Source: Phytohabitans flavus (lineage in GTDB: Bacteria; Actinomycetota; Actinomycetes; Mycobacteriales; Micromonosporaceae). From it: a stretch of DNA of 64,000 nt. Below the pieces are notes generated by a model that was not told where the DNA came from, searched no databases, and saw only the letters and a program-made list of their open reading frames with translations. The translations under genes and the position numbers were made by a program. Location of the stretch: the NCBI RefSeq assembly GCF_011764545.1, contig NZ_AP022870.1, positions 3,518,001 through 3,582,000 of the forward strand, in the 5' to 3' direction. Below are positions 53,751 through 63,090 of this stretch, piece by piece (positions within the stretch are counted from its first letter, which is position 1; every line of letters begins with the position of its first letter).

Positions 53751-56239
53751 TTACTCGCGGGCGGTGGCCAGGGCCACGGCGTGGGCGCGCAGCGACGCCG
53801 ACGTGGGCAGCACGGCGCCGAGGACGGCCAGCAGCGCCGCCACCGCCGTGATGCCGGCGACGATCCCCAGTGGAACGACGACCGGTGTCGCGCCGAAGAG
53901 CCCGGACAGCGCGATCCACAGCCCGGCCAGGTTGAGCGCGGACGCCATCAGCGCGAGCACCACGCCGATGCCGGCCACCAGCAACGACTCCGCGGCGAAG
54001 AGCGCGACCACCTGCCGCGGCGTGGCCCCGGCCAGCCGCAGCACCGCCAGGTCGCGGCGCCGGTCGGCGGTCGCCATCAGCAGCGTGTTGACGATCGCGA
54101 TGAAGCAGAACACCACCACGATGACCGCGACCGAACGCTGCCGGACGGCGGTGAGCTGCCGCGCCACCGCCGCCTCGGTGGCAACCATCTCCTCGGTGGT
54201 GACCACCTTCGCGCCCAGCCCGGCGACGGCGGTGCGCATCGCGGCGAGCGCGGCGTCCCGGTCGGTGCCCTCGTCCACCGAGACGTACGCCCGGCGGGCC
54301 AGCCCGTTGCGGGCGTACGCGCCGGTGACGGCGTACTTCTGGGTCACGTAGCCGATGTCCTGCCCGCGCAGCGCCTCGTAGATGGCGGCCACCCGCAGCG
54401 AAACCGTGCTGCCGTCGGCCATGAAGACCTCGACCGGCTGGCCCAGCTCGTACCCCCACGACTTCGCCACGACGATGCCGCTGTCGTCGAGGTCGTCCAA
54501 CGAGCCCTCCAGGACCGGGAGGTCGAGCGTGCGGGAGAGCGCGGCCGGCTCGACCGCGTAGCCGTCGTTCTCCTGTAGCCGGTCCTCGTCCATTGTGTAC
54601 AGCGTGGTGAGCACCGGCGCGACCACGTGTACGCCGGGCACCGCGGCGACCCGTTCGACGGCGGCGCGGTTGATGCCCGGGCTGCCGTCCGGGGCGAGCA
54701 CGTAGTCGGCGGTCACCTGGTTGCGCAGGCCGCTGTCGCGGGCCTCGTTGATGGTGTCGGTGGCGCCGAGCAGCGAGATGGCCAGGCCCACGGTGAGCAG
54801 GACCGGCACGGCGGTGGCCGCGGTACGCCGCCGCGCGGTCAGGGCGCTCTCCCGCACGACCATCGCGCCCGCGCCCTTCGCCCCGCCGAACGGTGCCATG
54901 ATCAGCCTGGTCAGCGGGCCGACGAGTACCGGTGCGAGCAGTGCGAACGCGCCAATCGGGACGAGCAGCGTGGGCACGTACTTGTTGGGTACGAGCGTCA
55001 TCTCGGGCGCGGCGAAGCCGACGTAGGCGACCATGCCGACCCCGGCCGCGAGCCCGCCGACGCCGAGCAGCCACCGGCCGGAGGTCATCGGCCGGTCCAC
55101 CGCCGCGTCCCGGAGTGCCTCGATCGGGCGGACCTGGCCGGCTCGCCACGAGGCGGCGACGGCGCCGAGCAGCGCTACGAGCACGCCGGTGAGGAACGCG
55201 GCGGCGACCGGCAGCAGCACCGCGGGCGCGAGCGACGGGGTTACGCCGAACCAGGACGGCGAGAGGCCCAGGCTGATCAGCCAGCGGGCCAGCAGTTGGG
55301 CACCGAAGAGGCCGAGCACGCACCCGGCGGCCGAGGCGAGCGTGCCGACCAGCACGGCCTCGGCGAGCACCATGCGGCGTACCTGCTTCGGGGTGGCCCC
55401 GACCGTGCGCAGCAGGGCGACCTCGCGGCGGCGCTGTACCACCGCGAACGCGAACGTCGAGGCGACCACGAAGATGGCGGTGGAACCCGCCACGCTCGCA
55501 GTGATCGGCAGCAGCGTCACGGTGTTGTCCAGCGCCTCGCGGTCGCGGTCCTCGCTGACGTCGGCCTTGTGCCGGTCGCCGCCGGTGAGTACCTCCACAG
55601 TGGACCCCGACACGGCCGACCGGACAGCGTCCACCGGCCCGAGCGCCACGACCGCCTCGACTCGCGGCGAGATGCGGGCCGCCTCGGTGTCGCTGAAGAA
55701 GACCGCGTGCTCGAAGTCGACCGGCGCGGTCACGCCGACCACCTGGTACGGCTGGGCGCCGTCCGCGGTCAGCACGACCACCTGCTGCCCGACGGTCGCG
55801 CCGGAGCTGCCACTGACCACGATCTCGGTGTCGGCGGTCGGGGCGCGCCCCTGGGCCAGCTCGTACCCGCCGAAGCGGGCCACCGACCAGGGGTGACCGA
55901 CCTGGTCGGCGTCGCCGCCTTCGACCTGGGCGTAGAAGGCCCGGTCCAGGACCACCTCGCCGGTGGCGGCGACCCGCTGCACCACGTCCGCGGGCACACC
56001 CTTGGCCTCCGCGAGCGAGCGGACGCCGAGGTCGTGGTGGGCCGGGTTCCACTGGGGGTCGTTGCCGAAGACCACGGCCGGCGCGGCGGCGAACCGCTGC
56101 GGCGGCCGGTCCGGCAGGTCGAGCAGCGCGCCCAGCAGCAGCCCCATCGCGGCGACCTGGGCCACGCCGAGGACCAGCGCGACCACGGTGCCGGCGAACG
56201 AGACCCAGCGGGCCCGCAACGTCTGTACGGCGATGCCCA

Positions 56240-56243
<4 letters not shown>
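53751..56243 (-). CDS. MacB/FtsX-type ABC transporter permease with two FtsX domains
   Basis: The 830-residue protein has an N-terminal membrane segment, a large extracellular domain, and two FtsX modules: one around residues 255-370 (FVVASTFAFAVVQRRREVAL, LLRTVGATPKQVRRMVLAEA) and one near the C-terminus (VIVVVFCFIAIVNTLLMATA, RRRDLAVLRLAGATPRQVVA). Ten predicted helices are typical of this large actinobacterial class (DUF214-like), which exports peptides or lipids or signals cell-wall stress. It overlaps the ATPase gene by 4 bp. Location inside the NRPS locus suggests product export or self-protection, which is an inference. Confidence 0.9.
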
Positions 56244-57004
<761 letters not shown>

Positions 57005-57007
<3 letters not shown>

Positions 57008-57023
57008 CGATCCCCCATAGATT
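57005..57023 (-). promoter_or_regulatory. shared motif CATCGATC-CCCCC-ATAGATT at the ABC ATPase start
   Basis: On the minus strand this reads AATCTATGGGGGATCGATG, ending in the start codon. An almost identical element occurs at 61812-61834. AATCTAT could be a -10 box for a nearly leaderless mRNA, or the GGGGG may simply be the ribosome site. Confidence 0.3.
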
Positions 57024-57048
57024 CGTGGTTACGAAGTGTGAAGGTTGG

Positions 57049-57843
57049 TCAGCTGGTGTACTGGATCGTGACGTCGCCGGCACTTGTGCGCGCGGTGACG
57101 GAGGAGGGCGCGCCGGGGTCGTTGGTGACCTCGACCCGCTCGTCGCCGGAGGCCGCGTCGGCGGTGACCGCGTACGCGCCCGAGGGCAGGTGGATCACCA
57201 CGTCGCCGGCGCTGGCCACCGCGCTCACGGTGGGCGGCACCTCGGCGTACGTGAGGTCGACGTCGCCGGAGTCGATCTCGACGTCGGTGGTGTCCGCCCG
57301 GAGCCCGACACCGGTGATCTGGCCGCTGTCCGCCCGCGCGTAGAGCGGCCCGGAGACGTGCTCGGCGGTGATGTCGCCGGCGGACGCGGCCAGCCGTACC
57401 TCGCCCGTTAGGTCGCTGACCCGGACGCTGCCCGCCTCGGTGCGCAGGTCGACCGCGACGCCCGGCGGCACCCGCAGCACGTAGTCGAGCGTGCAGGCGC
57501 TACCGAGGCCGAACTTGAGGCCCGTGCGGGGGCAGCGCCCGGTGATGGTGAGCGTGTCGCCGCTCCACGTCTCGTCGACGGTCGGCTTGCGCAGCGAGGT
57601 CCAGGCGAGCCGCCGCTCGACCGTGACCGCCCCGGCCTCCCCCTCGGTCACCGTGATGTCGCCGGCGTTGCTGTCGAGCGTGACCCGGGAGACCGCCTGC
57701 CGGTACGTCTGGCGGTGCTCGTCGGTGCGCTCGGGGCTGAGCCAGGTCCACACCACCGCTCCGGCGAAGAGGAGCACCAGGACCGTGGCCGCCGCCCCCA
57801 GGGTGCGCCACGCGGTCCGCTTCTCCACGACAACTCTGGACAA
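57049..57843 (-). CDS. DUF4097 membrane-anchored beta-helix protein
   Basis: The 264-residue protein has a signal-anchor (about 12-32, TLGAAATVLVLLFAGAVVWT) and an extracytoplasmic repeat region of the DUF4097/adhesin beta-helix type. Repeated DITV, SVRVSDLTGEVRLAASAGDI, SGQITGVGL, SGDVDLTYA and AGDVTIQYTS strands are visible. Such proteins accompany two-component systems and ABC transporters in actinomycetes and may sense envelope state, as LiaF-like proteins do in Firmicutes. The start is TTG 57843 behind AGGAGAG. It sits between the response regulator and the ATPase in one operon. Confidence 0.82.
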   Translation of the reverse strand: MSRVVVEKRTAWRTLGAAATVLVLLFAGAVVWTWLSPERTDEHRQTYRQAVSRVTLDSNAGDITVTEGEAGAVTVERRLAWTSLRKPTVDETWSGDTLTITGRCPRTGLKFGLGSACTLDYVLRVPPGVAVDLRTEAGSVRVSDLTGEVRLAASAGDITAEHVSGPLYARADSGQITGVGLRADTTDVEIDSGDVDLTYAEVPPTVSAVASAGDVVIHLPSGAYAVTADAASGDERVEVTNDPGAPSSVTARTSAGDVTIQYTS

Positions 57844-57856
57844 CTTCGTTCTCTCC

Positions 57857-58498
57857 TCAGCTCTTCAGGAACCGCAGCACGGCGAGCACCCGGCGGTGGT
57901 CGTTGTCTTCCATCGCGATGTCGAGCTTGGTGAAGATGCTGTTGACGTGTTTGGCCACGGCGCTCTCGCTGACCACGAGCGCGGCGGCGATGCCGGCGTT
58001 GGAGCGCCCCTCGGCCATCAGGGAGAGCACCTGCGTCTCGCGCGGGGTGAGCCGCTCGATCGGGTCGCTGCGGTGCCGGACGAGAAGCTGGGAGACGACC
58101 TCCGGGTCGAGGACGGTGGCGCCGTCGGCCACCCGGCGCAGCGCGTCGACGAACTCGGCCACGTCGGCGACCCGGTCCTTGAGCAGGTAGCCGACCCGGC
58201 TGTCCGGGCGCGACAGCAGCTCGGTGGCGTACCGCTCCTCGACGTACTGGGAGAGGACCAGCACCGCGACGGAGGGCCACTTCTGCCGGAGGGTCAGGGC
58301 GGCGCGCAGGCCCTCGTCGGTGAAGGTGGGCGGCATGCGCACGTCGGCGACGACGATGTCCGGCTGGTCCTCGGCGACCGCCGCCAGCAGCGCGTCGGCG
58401 CTGGCCACCGCGGCGACGACGGTCATGCCGGAGGCCTCCAGCAGGCGGACCAGGCCCTCCCGCAGTAGCACCGAATCCTCAGCGATCATCACTCGCAT
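57857..58498 (-). CDS. NarL/LuxR-family response regulator
   Basis: The 213-residue protein has a receiver domain (VMIAEDSVLLREGLVRLLEA, phosphoacceptor Asp in DIVVADVRMPP, VLVLSQYVEERYA, conserved Lys in YLLKDRVAD) and a LuxR-type HTH (ERLTPRETQVLSLMAEGRSN, AAALVVSESAVAKHVNSIFT). It overlaps the kinase gene by 10 bp, so the two form a pair. It probably controls the downstream DUF4097-ABC genes. Confidence 0.95.
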   Translation of the reverse strand: MRVMIAEDSVLLREGLVRLLEASGMTVVAAVASADALLAAVAEDQPDIVVADVRMPPTFTDEGLRAALTLRQKWPSVAVLVLSQYVEERYATELLSRPDSRVGYLLKDRVADVAEFVDALRRVADGATVLDPEVVSQLLVRHRSDPIERLTPRETQVLSLMAEGRSNAGIAAALVVSESAVAKHVNSIFTKLDIAMEDNDHRRVLAVLRFLKS

Positions 58499-59742
58499 GG
58501 CAGCTCCACCGCGATAGTCGTCGGGCCCCCGTCCGGGCTGTCGATGTCCAGCGTGCCATCGACGGACGACACCCTCTGCGCCAGCCCTCGCAGGCCCGTG
58601 CCGCGCTCCGGACGGGCACCGCCGCGCCCGTCGTCGGCGACCACGACGCGCAGCCGGTCGCCGCTTTCCAGCAGGTGGACGCTGACTTCCACGGATGTGG
58701 CACCGGAGTGCTTGGCCACGTTGGCGAGGGCTTCGGAGACGACGAAGTAGGCCACCGCCTCGATCGCCACCGGTGGCCGCCGGGGCAGGTCGACCCGGAG
58801 CCGGGCCGGCACCGGTGAGCGGGCGGCGACGCCGGAGAGCGCGGCGTCCAGGCCCAGGTTGTCCAGGACCGCGGGGTACAGGCCGCGGACCACGTCGCGC
58901 AGCTCGCTGAGTGCGAGCTTGGCGTCGTCGTGGGAGCGTGCGAGCACGTCGCGAAGCGGATCGGGCGCGTCCGGGTAGGTGGCGCGGGCGAGCCCGAGGT
59001 TCATGGCCAGCGAGACGAGCCGCTGCTGCATGCCGTCGTGCAGGTCGCGCTCGATCCGCCGGCGCTCGGCGTCGGCCGCCTCGACCAGCTCGGCCCGGCT
59101 GCGGGCCAGGAGCGCCACGCGCTGGGCGAGCTCGGCGCGCGGGCTCGGGCCGAGCAGCGCCCGGGCGGCCAGCAGGTCGACCGCGACGACCCCGCGGGCC
59201 AGCCAGGGCGCGGCGAACAGCAGCCCCACGCCGGCGGCGGTGGCCAGGACCAGCGGGATCGGGCCCACCGGGTCGTCGGCGAGCAGCCAGCTGTGCAGCG
59301 GGGCGGTCAGCAGCAGCAGGCCGCCGGCCCAGGCCAGCGCCACGACGGCGGCGCCGGCACCGCCGACGACCAGCGCGAAGATGTGGTACCCGAACTGCCG
59401 CCACACCGTCTCGGAACGCGCCTCGCCGGCCAGCCGCCGGGCCCAGCCACCGTACGGGTGGGGCGGCGGCGCCGGGATCTCCTCCCCGAGGAACGCCTCG
59501 AAGCGGGAGCGCTGGAGCGCGGCGAACGCGTGCACGCAGGCGAAGAGCGCCAGCCCGGTGCCCAGGGCGAAGACCACGGTGACGGCGAGCAGTGCGGTGG
59601 CCAGCGCGAGCGCCAGCAGCACCCCGCCGGTGACCAGGCCGACGACACCGCCCACCAGCACGTGCGCGGTGACCTGCCAGGCGCGCGGCGACCACGGCGG
59701 CTGTCCCAGCCGCTCGGTGGCGACGACGCGGTTCACACTCAC
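58489..59742 (-). CDS. sensor histidine kinase, HisKA_3 (NarX/DesK-like) type
   Basis: The 417-residue protein has four membrane helices in two pairs (about 24-70 and 118-175), then a HisKA_3 dimerisation domain with the phosphoacceptor His in ERRRIERDLHDGMQQRLVSL and a HATPase_c domain (AVAYFVVSEALANVAKHSGA, VVVADDGRGGARPERGTGLR). It has no sizeable external sensor, as in intramembrane-sensing kinases that watch for envelope stress. GTG 59742 was chosen; GTG 59736 is also possible. First gene of the operon that runs through the ABC permease. Confidence 0.93.
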   Translation of the reverse strand: MSVNRVVATERLGQPPWSPRAWQVTAHVLVGGVVGLVTGGVLLALALATALLAVTVVFALGTGLALFACVHAFAALQRSRFEAFLGEEIPAPPPHPYGGWARRLAGEARSETVWRQFGYHIFALVVGGAGAAVVALAWAGGLLLLTAPLHSWLLADDPVGPIPLVLATAAGVGLLFAAPWLARGVVAVDLLAARALLGPSPRAELAQRVALLARSRAELVEAADAERRRIERDLHDGMQQRLVSLAMNLGLARATYPDAPDPLRDVLARSHDDAKLALSELRDVVRGLYPAVLDNLGLDAALSGVAARSPVPARLRVDLPRRPPVAIEAVAYFVVSEALANVAKHSGATSVEVSVHLLESGDRLRVVVADDGRGGARPERGTGLRGLAQRVSSVDGTLDIDSPDGGPTTIAVELPCE

Positions 59743-59839
59743 ACCATGACCGTAGAGAACGCGGCCCGGGGTAAACCAGGACACAGGTACCCGTGTTGGC
59801 CCTGCACCTAGCACCACCTCCAGTTCTACTAGAAACGGA

Positions 59840-59869
59840 CGAAGGGCTCCCCTTATGGGGAGCCCTTCG
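59840..59869 (-). terminator. hairpin terminator after the dioxygenase genes
   Basis: A perfect 13-bp stem (59840-59852 with 59857-59869, arm CGAAGGGCTCCCC) and TTAT loop lie 20 bp after the stop of the 59890-60822 gene and upstream of the histidine kinase gene. Confidence 0.85.
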
Positions 59870-59889
59870 GGCCGATCTTGGCGGCTCGG

Positions 59890-60822
59890 TCAGCCGCGGG
59901 ACGGCTCTGCCATCGCGACCGCGATCTTGCGGGGTCCGGTGAACGGCTCCCGCCCGTGCGCCGCGAGCATGTTGTCCACGACGAGCACGTCGTCGTACTG
60001 CCAGTCGTACCGCGTCGACACCTGCCGGTAGCAGGCGCGCAGGTGGTCCATCACGTCGTCCGGGATGGTGCCGCCGTCGCCGTAGTACGTGTTGCTGGGC
60101 AGGTCCTCCGGCGCGAAGATCTCCAGCAGCCCCTCGCGCACGTCCTTGGCCTGGGTGCTGATGTGGAAGAACGTCGCGTGGTTGAACCACACCTTCTCGC
60201 CGGAGACCGGGTGCTGGTGCACCGCCTCGCGGACCGCGCGGGTACGCAGGCCGTCGCCGTCCAGCCACTCGAGCGCGATGCCACGCTCGGCCGCGTACGC
60301 CTCGACGTCCGAGCGATCCTCGGTGTTGAAAGTATGCCGCCACGAGCTGCCGAAGTCGGGGTGGAAGTTGCGCACCACCATCCACTTGCGACGGACGAAC
60401 TCCTCGCGGACGCCGGGGTCGATCGCCTCGTACACCCGGCGGATGTCCGCCAGCGGCGTGGCGCCCTGGGTCTTCGGCGCCTGGAGGCAGTGGAAGTACA
60501 GGGTCAGCGGCCAGACCGCCTGGTACGAGTTCTCGTTGTGCAGGAAGATCTCCTCGTCCGGCGGGTAGTCCGTCGAGGTGTAGACCTGGCCCTTGATGGT
60601 GCTGCGCGGCGAGGAGCGCTCGGCGTACGTCAGCGGCGCGCCGGACAGCGCCCGCACCACGCGGTCGAAGCCGTCCACGCCGCCGATCTCGAAGCCGCGC
60701 AGCAGCAGCGCGCCGTGCTCGGCCAGCAGGCCGCGCAGCTTCTGCCGGTCAGCGTCGATCCGCTCGATCACGCCGGCGCCCGAGCCGTCGGCCTCGACGG
60801 TGAACGGGAGCATCCCGTCCAT
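59890..60822 (-). CDS. SyrP/AsnO-like Fe(II)/2-oxoglutarate dioxygenase 1
   Basis: The 310-residue TauD/TfdA-family protein shows the H-x-E iron motif of the clavaminate synthase/AsnO/SyrP group (EEIFLHNENSYQAVWPLTLY), the distal His in VVDNMLAAHGREPFTGPRK and the 2-oxoglutarate Arg a few residues later. LLLRGFEIGGVDGFDRVVRA and STIKGQVYTSTDYPPDEE are typical N-terminal blocks. Characterised relatives beta-hydroxylate Asn, Asp or Arg, free or bound to an NRPS carrier domain. ATG 60822 follows GGGAGGG. It lies 15 bp after the second dioxygenase gene; the two are only distantly similar. Confidence 0.9.
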   Translation of the reverse strand: MDGMLPFTVEADGSGAGVIERIDADRQKLRGLLAEHGALLLRGFEIGGVDGFDRVVRALSGAPLTYAERSSPRSTIKGQVYTSTDYPPDEEIFLHNENSYQAVWPLTLYFHCLQAPKTQGATPLADIRRVYEAIDPGVREEFVRRKWMVVRNFHPDFGSSWRHTFNTEDRSDVEAYAAERGIALEWLDGDGLRTRAVREAVHQHPVSGEKVWFNHATFFHISTQAKDVREGLLEIFAPEDLPSNTYYGDGGTIPDDVMDHLRACYRQVSTRYDWQYDDVLVVDNMLAAHGREPFTGPRKIAVAMAEPSRG

Positions 60823-60837
60823 GGTGTGGCCCTCCCC

Positions 60838-61773
60838 TCAGTCGGACATCGCGACGAGGACCCGGCGGCTGCCGTTGAACGGCCGCCGTCCGTGGCCGAC
60901 GAGGATGTTGTCGATCAGCAGCAGGTCACCCTCCTGCCAGTCGACGTCCACAGCGGACTCCAGGCCGCGGTCCCGTACCTGCACCGCGTAGTCGCCGGGG
61001 ATCGGCGTGCCGTCGGCGAAGCTCACCGACTGCGGCAGGTCCTCCTCCGGCATGATCTGGGCCAGGGCCTTGGCGGTCTCGTCGCCGAGCGCCGCCGAGT
61101 GCCACTGGTCGGACTGGTTGAACCAGACCTCGACGCCGGTCACCGGGTGCTTGATGGTCGACGGGCGGACCTGGCTCACCCGGAGCGTGCCGTCCGACTT
61201 CCACTGCCAGGTCGCGCCGGAGCCGGCCAGGAACGCCTCGACCTCGTCGCGGTCGTCCGTCTCGAACGTGTCCTGCCAGCTCTTGCCGAGCCCGAGCCCG
61301 TCGTGCAGGTTCTGGGTGTAGCGGACCCCGCCGGCGTACGCCGCGCGCACCTCCGGGTCGAGCGACTCCAGCCACAGCACGCCGTCGACGACCGGGGTGG
61401 CACCGCCGGTGGTGGCCGCCTTCTCGCAGTAGAAGAGCAGGCGCGAGGGCCAGGCGGAGGCGTACGAGAGCTCGTTGTGCATCGAGATGGTGAACTCGGG
61501 CGGGTACTCGGTCGAGGTGTAGACGTTCTTGCCGACCTTGGTCCGCGGCGAGTTGCCGTGCACGTACGCAAGGCGGTTGGGCAGCAGCAGGTCCATCACG
61601 CCGTCGAGCTCGCCGGGTGCGACGCCGAACCCGCGGAACACCAGCGCCTTCTCCTTGACCAGCAGGTCGTCCAGACCCGCTTCGCCGCGCAGGTAGCTGA
61701 CCAGCCCGGCGGCGCTCGCCTCGGCGCCGACGCTGGCTGGATCGATCTCCAGCGGCTTCCAACTGTCAGGCAT
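60838..61773 (-). CDS. SyrP/AsnO-like Fe(II)/2-oxoglutarate dioxygenase 2
   Basis: The 311-residue protein is of the same family: LVFRGFGVAPGELDGVMDLL, PRTKVGKNVYTSTEYPPEFT, iron motif ISMHNELSYASAWPSRLLFY (H-x-E), and distal His with Arg in LLIDNILVGHGRRPFNGSRR. ATG 61773 has GGGGAG at the right distance; GTG 61776 is the alternative. Two such hydroxylases in one NRPS locus with two identical Asn/Asp-like adenylation domains suggest hydroxylation of those residues, or of two different ones. Confidence 0.9.
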   Translation of the reverse strand: MPDSWKPLEIDPASVGAEASAAGLVSYLRGEAGLDDLLVKEKALVFRGFGVAPGELDGVMDLLLPNRLAYVHGNSPRTKVGKNVYTSTEYPPEFTISMHNELSYASAWPSRLLFYCEKAATTGGATPVVDGVLWLESLDPEVRAAYAGGVRYTQNLHDGLGLGKSWQDTFETDDRDEVEAFLAGSGATWQWKSDGTLRVSQVRPSTIKHPVTGVEVWFNQSDQWHSAALGDETAKALAQIMPEEDLPQSVSFADGTPIPGDYAVQVRDRGLESAVDVDWQEGDLLLIDNILVGHGRRPFNGSRRVLVAMSD

Positions 61774-61811
61774 CACGTTCTCCCCGCGCTCACGATTACG
61801 GATGGTGCAAG

Positions 61812-61834
61812 CATCGATCGGCCCCCTATAGATT
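61812..61834 (-). promoter_or_regulatory. shared motif CATCGATC-GG-CCCCC-T-ATAGATT upstream of the dioxygenases
   Basis: This lies in the 75-bp gap between the MFS gene and the dioxygenase genes. It matches 57005-57023 at 19 positions with a 2-base and a 1-base insertion. It may mark an internal promoter controlled together with the ABC exporter. Confidence 0.3.
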
Positions 61835-61848
61835 TCCCATACCGCCGC

Positions 61849-63090
61849 TCAGGCCGGCGCGGCGTCCCTCTCGTCCGCCGCCGCCTTCCGGCCCAGGAAG
61901 GTCGCGGCGGTGATCAGCGCGAGCAGCCCCATCGCGACGGACATGACGGCGAACGCGCGCGTGGTGCTGACCTCCTCCAGCAGGAAGCCGGTGCCCAGCG
62001 CGCCGAGCGAACTCGCCCCGGAGGTCAGCAGCAGCACGACGCTGCCGACCCGGCCCTGCATCGCGTCCGGGGTGATGCGCAGCTGGTACACCATGCCGGC
62101 GACGGTGGTCGCCGCGCCGATCAGCGACGTGGTGAAGAACAGCCCGCCGAACGCCACCGGATGGCTCACCACGATCAGGCCGGGCATCACGAGCGCCCAC
62201 GCCAGGTACGCGACGACCATGATGTGGCGCATCGCCATCCGCCGTACCCACCAGCCGCCCACGACGGCGCCGACCAGGCCGCCGATGCTCCCGGCCGCCA
62301 TGATCAGACCGGCCACGGCCGACGAGCGCCCCTGTTCCTTGACCACCACCTGGAGGGTCAGGATCACGCCCTGGAAGAGCAGGTTGCTGCCGGCGATCAG
62401 TAGCAGCGCGGTCCGGAAGTAGCGCCGCCCCCACACCCAACGCAGACCGGCGCCGATCCCCCAGCTGCGGCGCTTGGCGGGCGGTTGCGGCGGGGTGCGC
62501 AGCCGCAGCATCGCTACCAGCGAGACGAGGTAGAAGACCGTGCTGGTCAGGAACGGGGCGTACGCGGTGAGGCCGAAGAGCACGCCGCCGGTCGGGTGGC
62601 CGACGAAGTTGGCACCCCGGCCACGCGCCTCGTTCTGCGCCATGGCGGCGGGCAGCTGGCTCGTCGGCACCACCGCGCGGACCGTGGCCCGCTCGGCGAG
62701 CTGGTAGAAGACCGTCATGCAGCCCTGCGCGAACGCGACGGCGGCCAGGTGCGGGACCCACACCCGGTCGGCCGCGACGGCCGCGGCGACGCTCCCGATG
62801 CCGACCAGCCGGCCGGCGACGCAGATGAGCATCACCCGCCGCCGGGACCAGCGGTCGACCAGCACGCCGGCGGGCAGCTGCACGAGCAGCATCGGCAGCA
62901 GCGCCGCGAAGGCCACCAGGCCGGCGGCGCTCTTCGAGCCGCCGGACCAGATCACCAGCAGTGTGAACGCCATCGCGGAGAAGCGTTCCGCCAGGACGGA
63001 CAGTGCCGAGCCGGCCCAGAGGAACTGGAAGTTGCGGTTGCGCCGGAGCGGGACCTCCTCCGCTTGCGGCGGCGCCTGCGCCAGCGTCAT
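61849..63090 (-). CDS. MFS transporter, enterobactin-exporter (EntS)-like
   Basis: The 413-residue protein has about 12 membrane helices and MFS motifs: FQFLWAGSALSVLAERFSAM, LPAGVLVDRWSRRRVMLICV (the loop 2-3 motif A), LAERATVRAVVPTSQLPAAM with AQNEARGRGANFVGHPTGGV, and SLGALGTGFLLEEVSTTRAF. This is the MFS_3/EntS-like group common in NRPS clusters for product export. The ATG at 63090 overlaps the carbamoyltransferase stop (ATGA), so the two are co-translated. Confidence 0.9.
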   Translation of the reverse strand: MTLAQAPPQAEEVPLRRNRNFQFLWAGSALSVLAERFSAMAFTLLVIWSGGSKSAAGLVAFAALLPMLLVQLPAGVLVDRWSRRRVMLICVAGRLVGIGSVAAAVAADRVWVPHLAAVAFAQGCMTVFYQLAERATVRAVVPTSQLPAAMAQNEARGRGANFVGHPTGGVLFGLTAYAPFLTSTVFYLVSLVAMLRLRTPPQPPAKRRSWGIGAGLRWVWGRRYFRTALLLIAGSNLLFQGVILTLQVVVKEQGRSSAVAGLIMAAGSIGGLVGAVVGGWWVRRMAMRHIMVVAYLAWALVMPGLIVVSHPVAFGGLFFTTSLIGAATTVAGMVYQLRITPDAMQGRVGSVVLLLTSGASSLGALGTGFLLEEVSTTRAFAVMSVAMGLLALITAATFLGRKAAADERDAAPA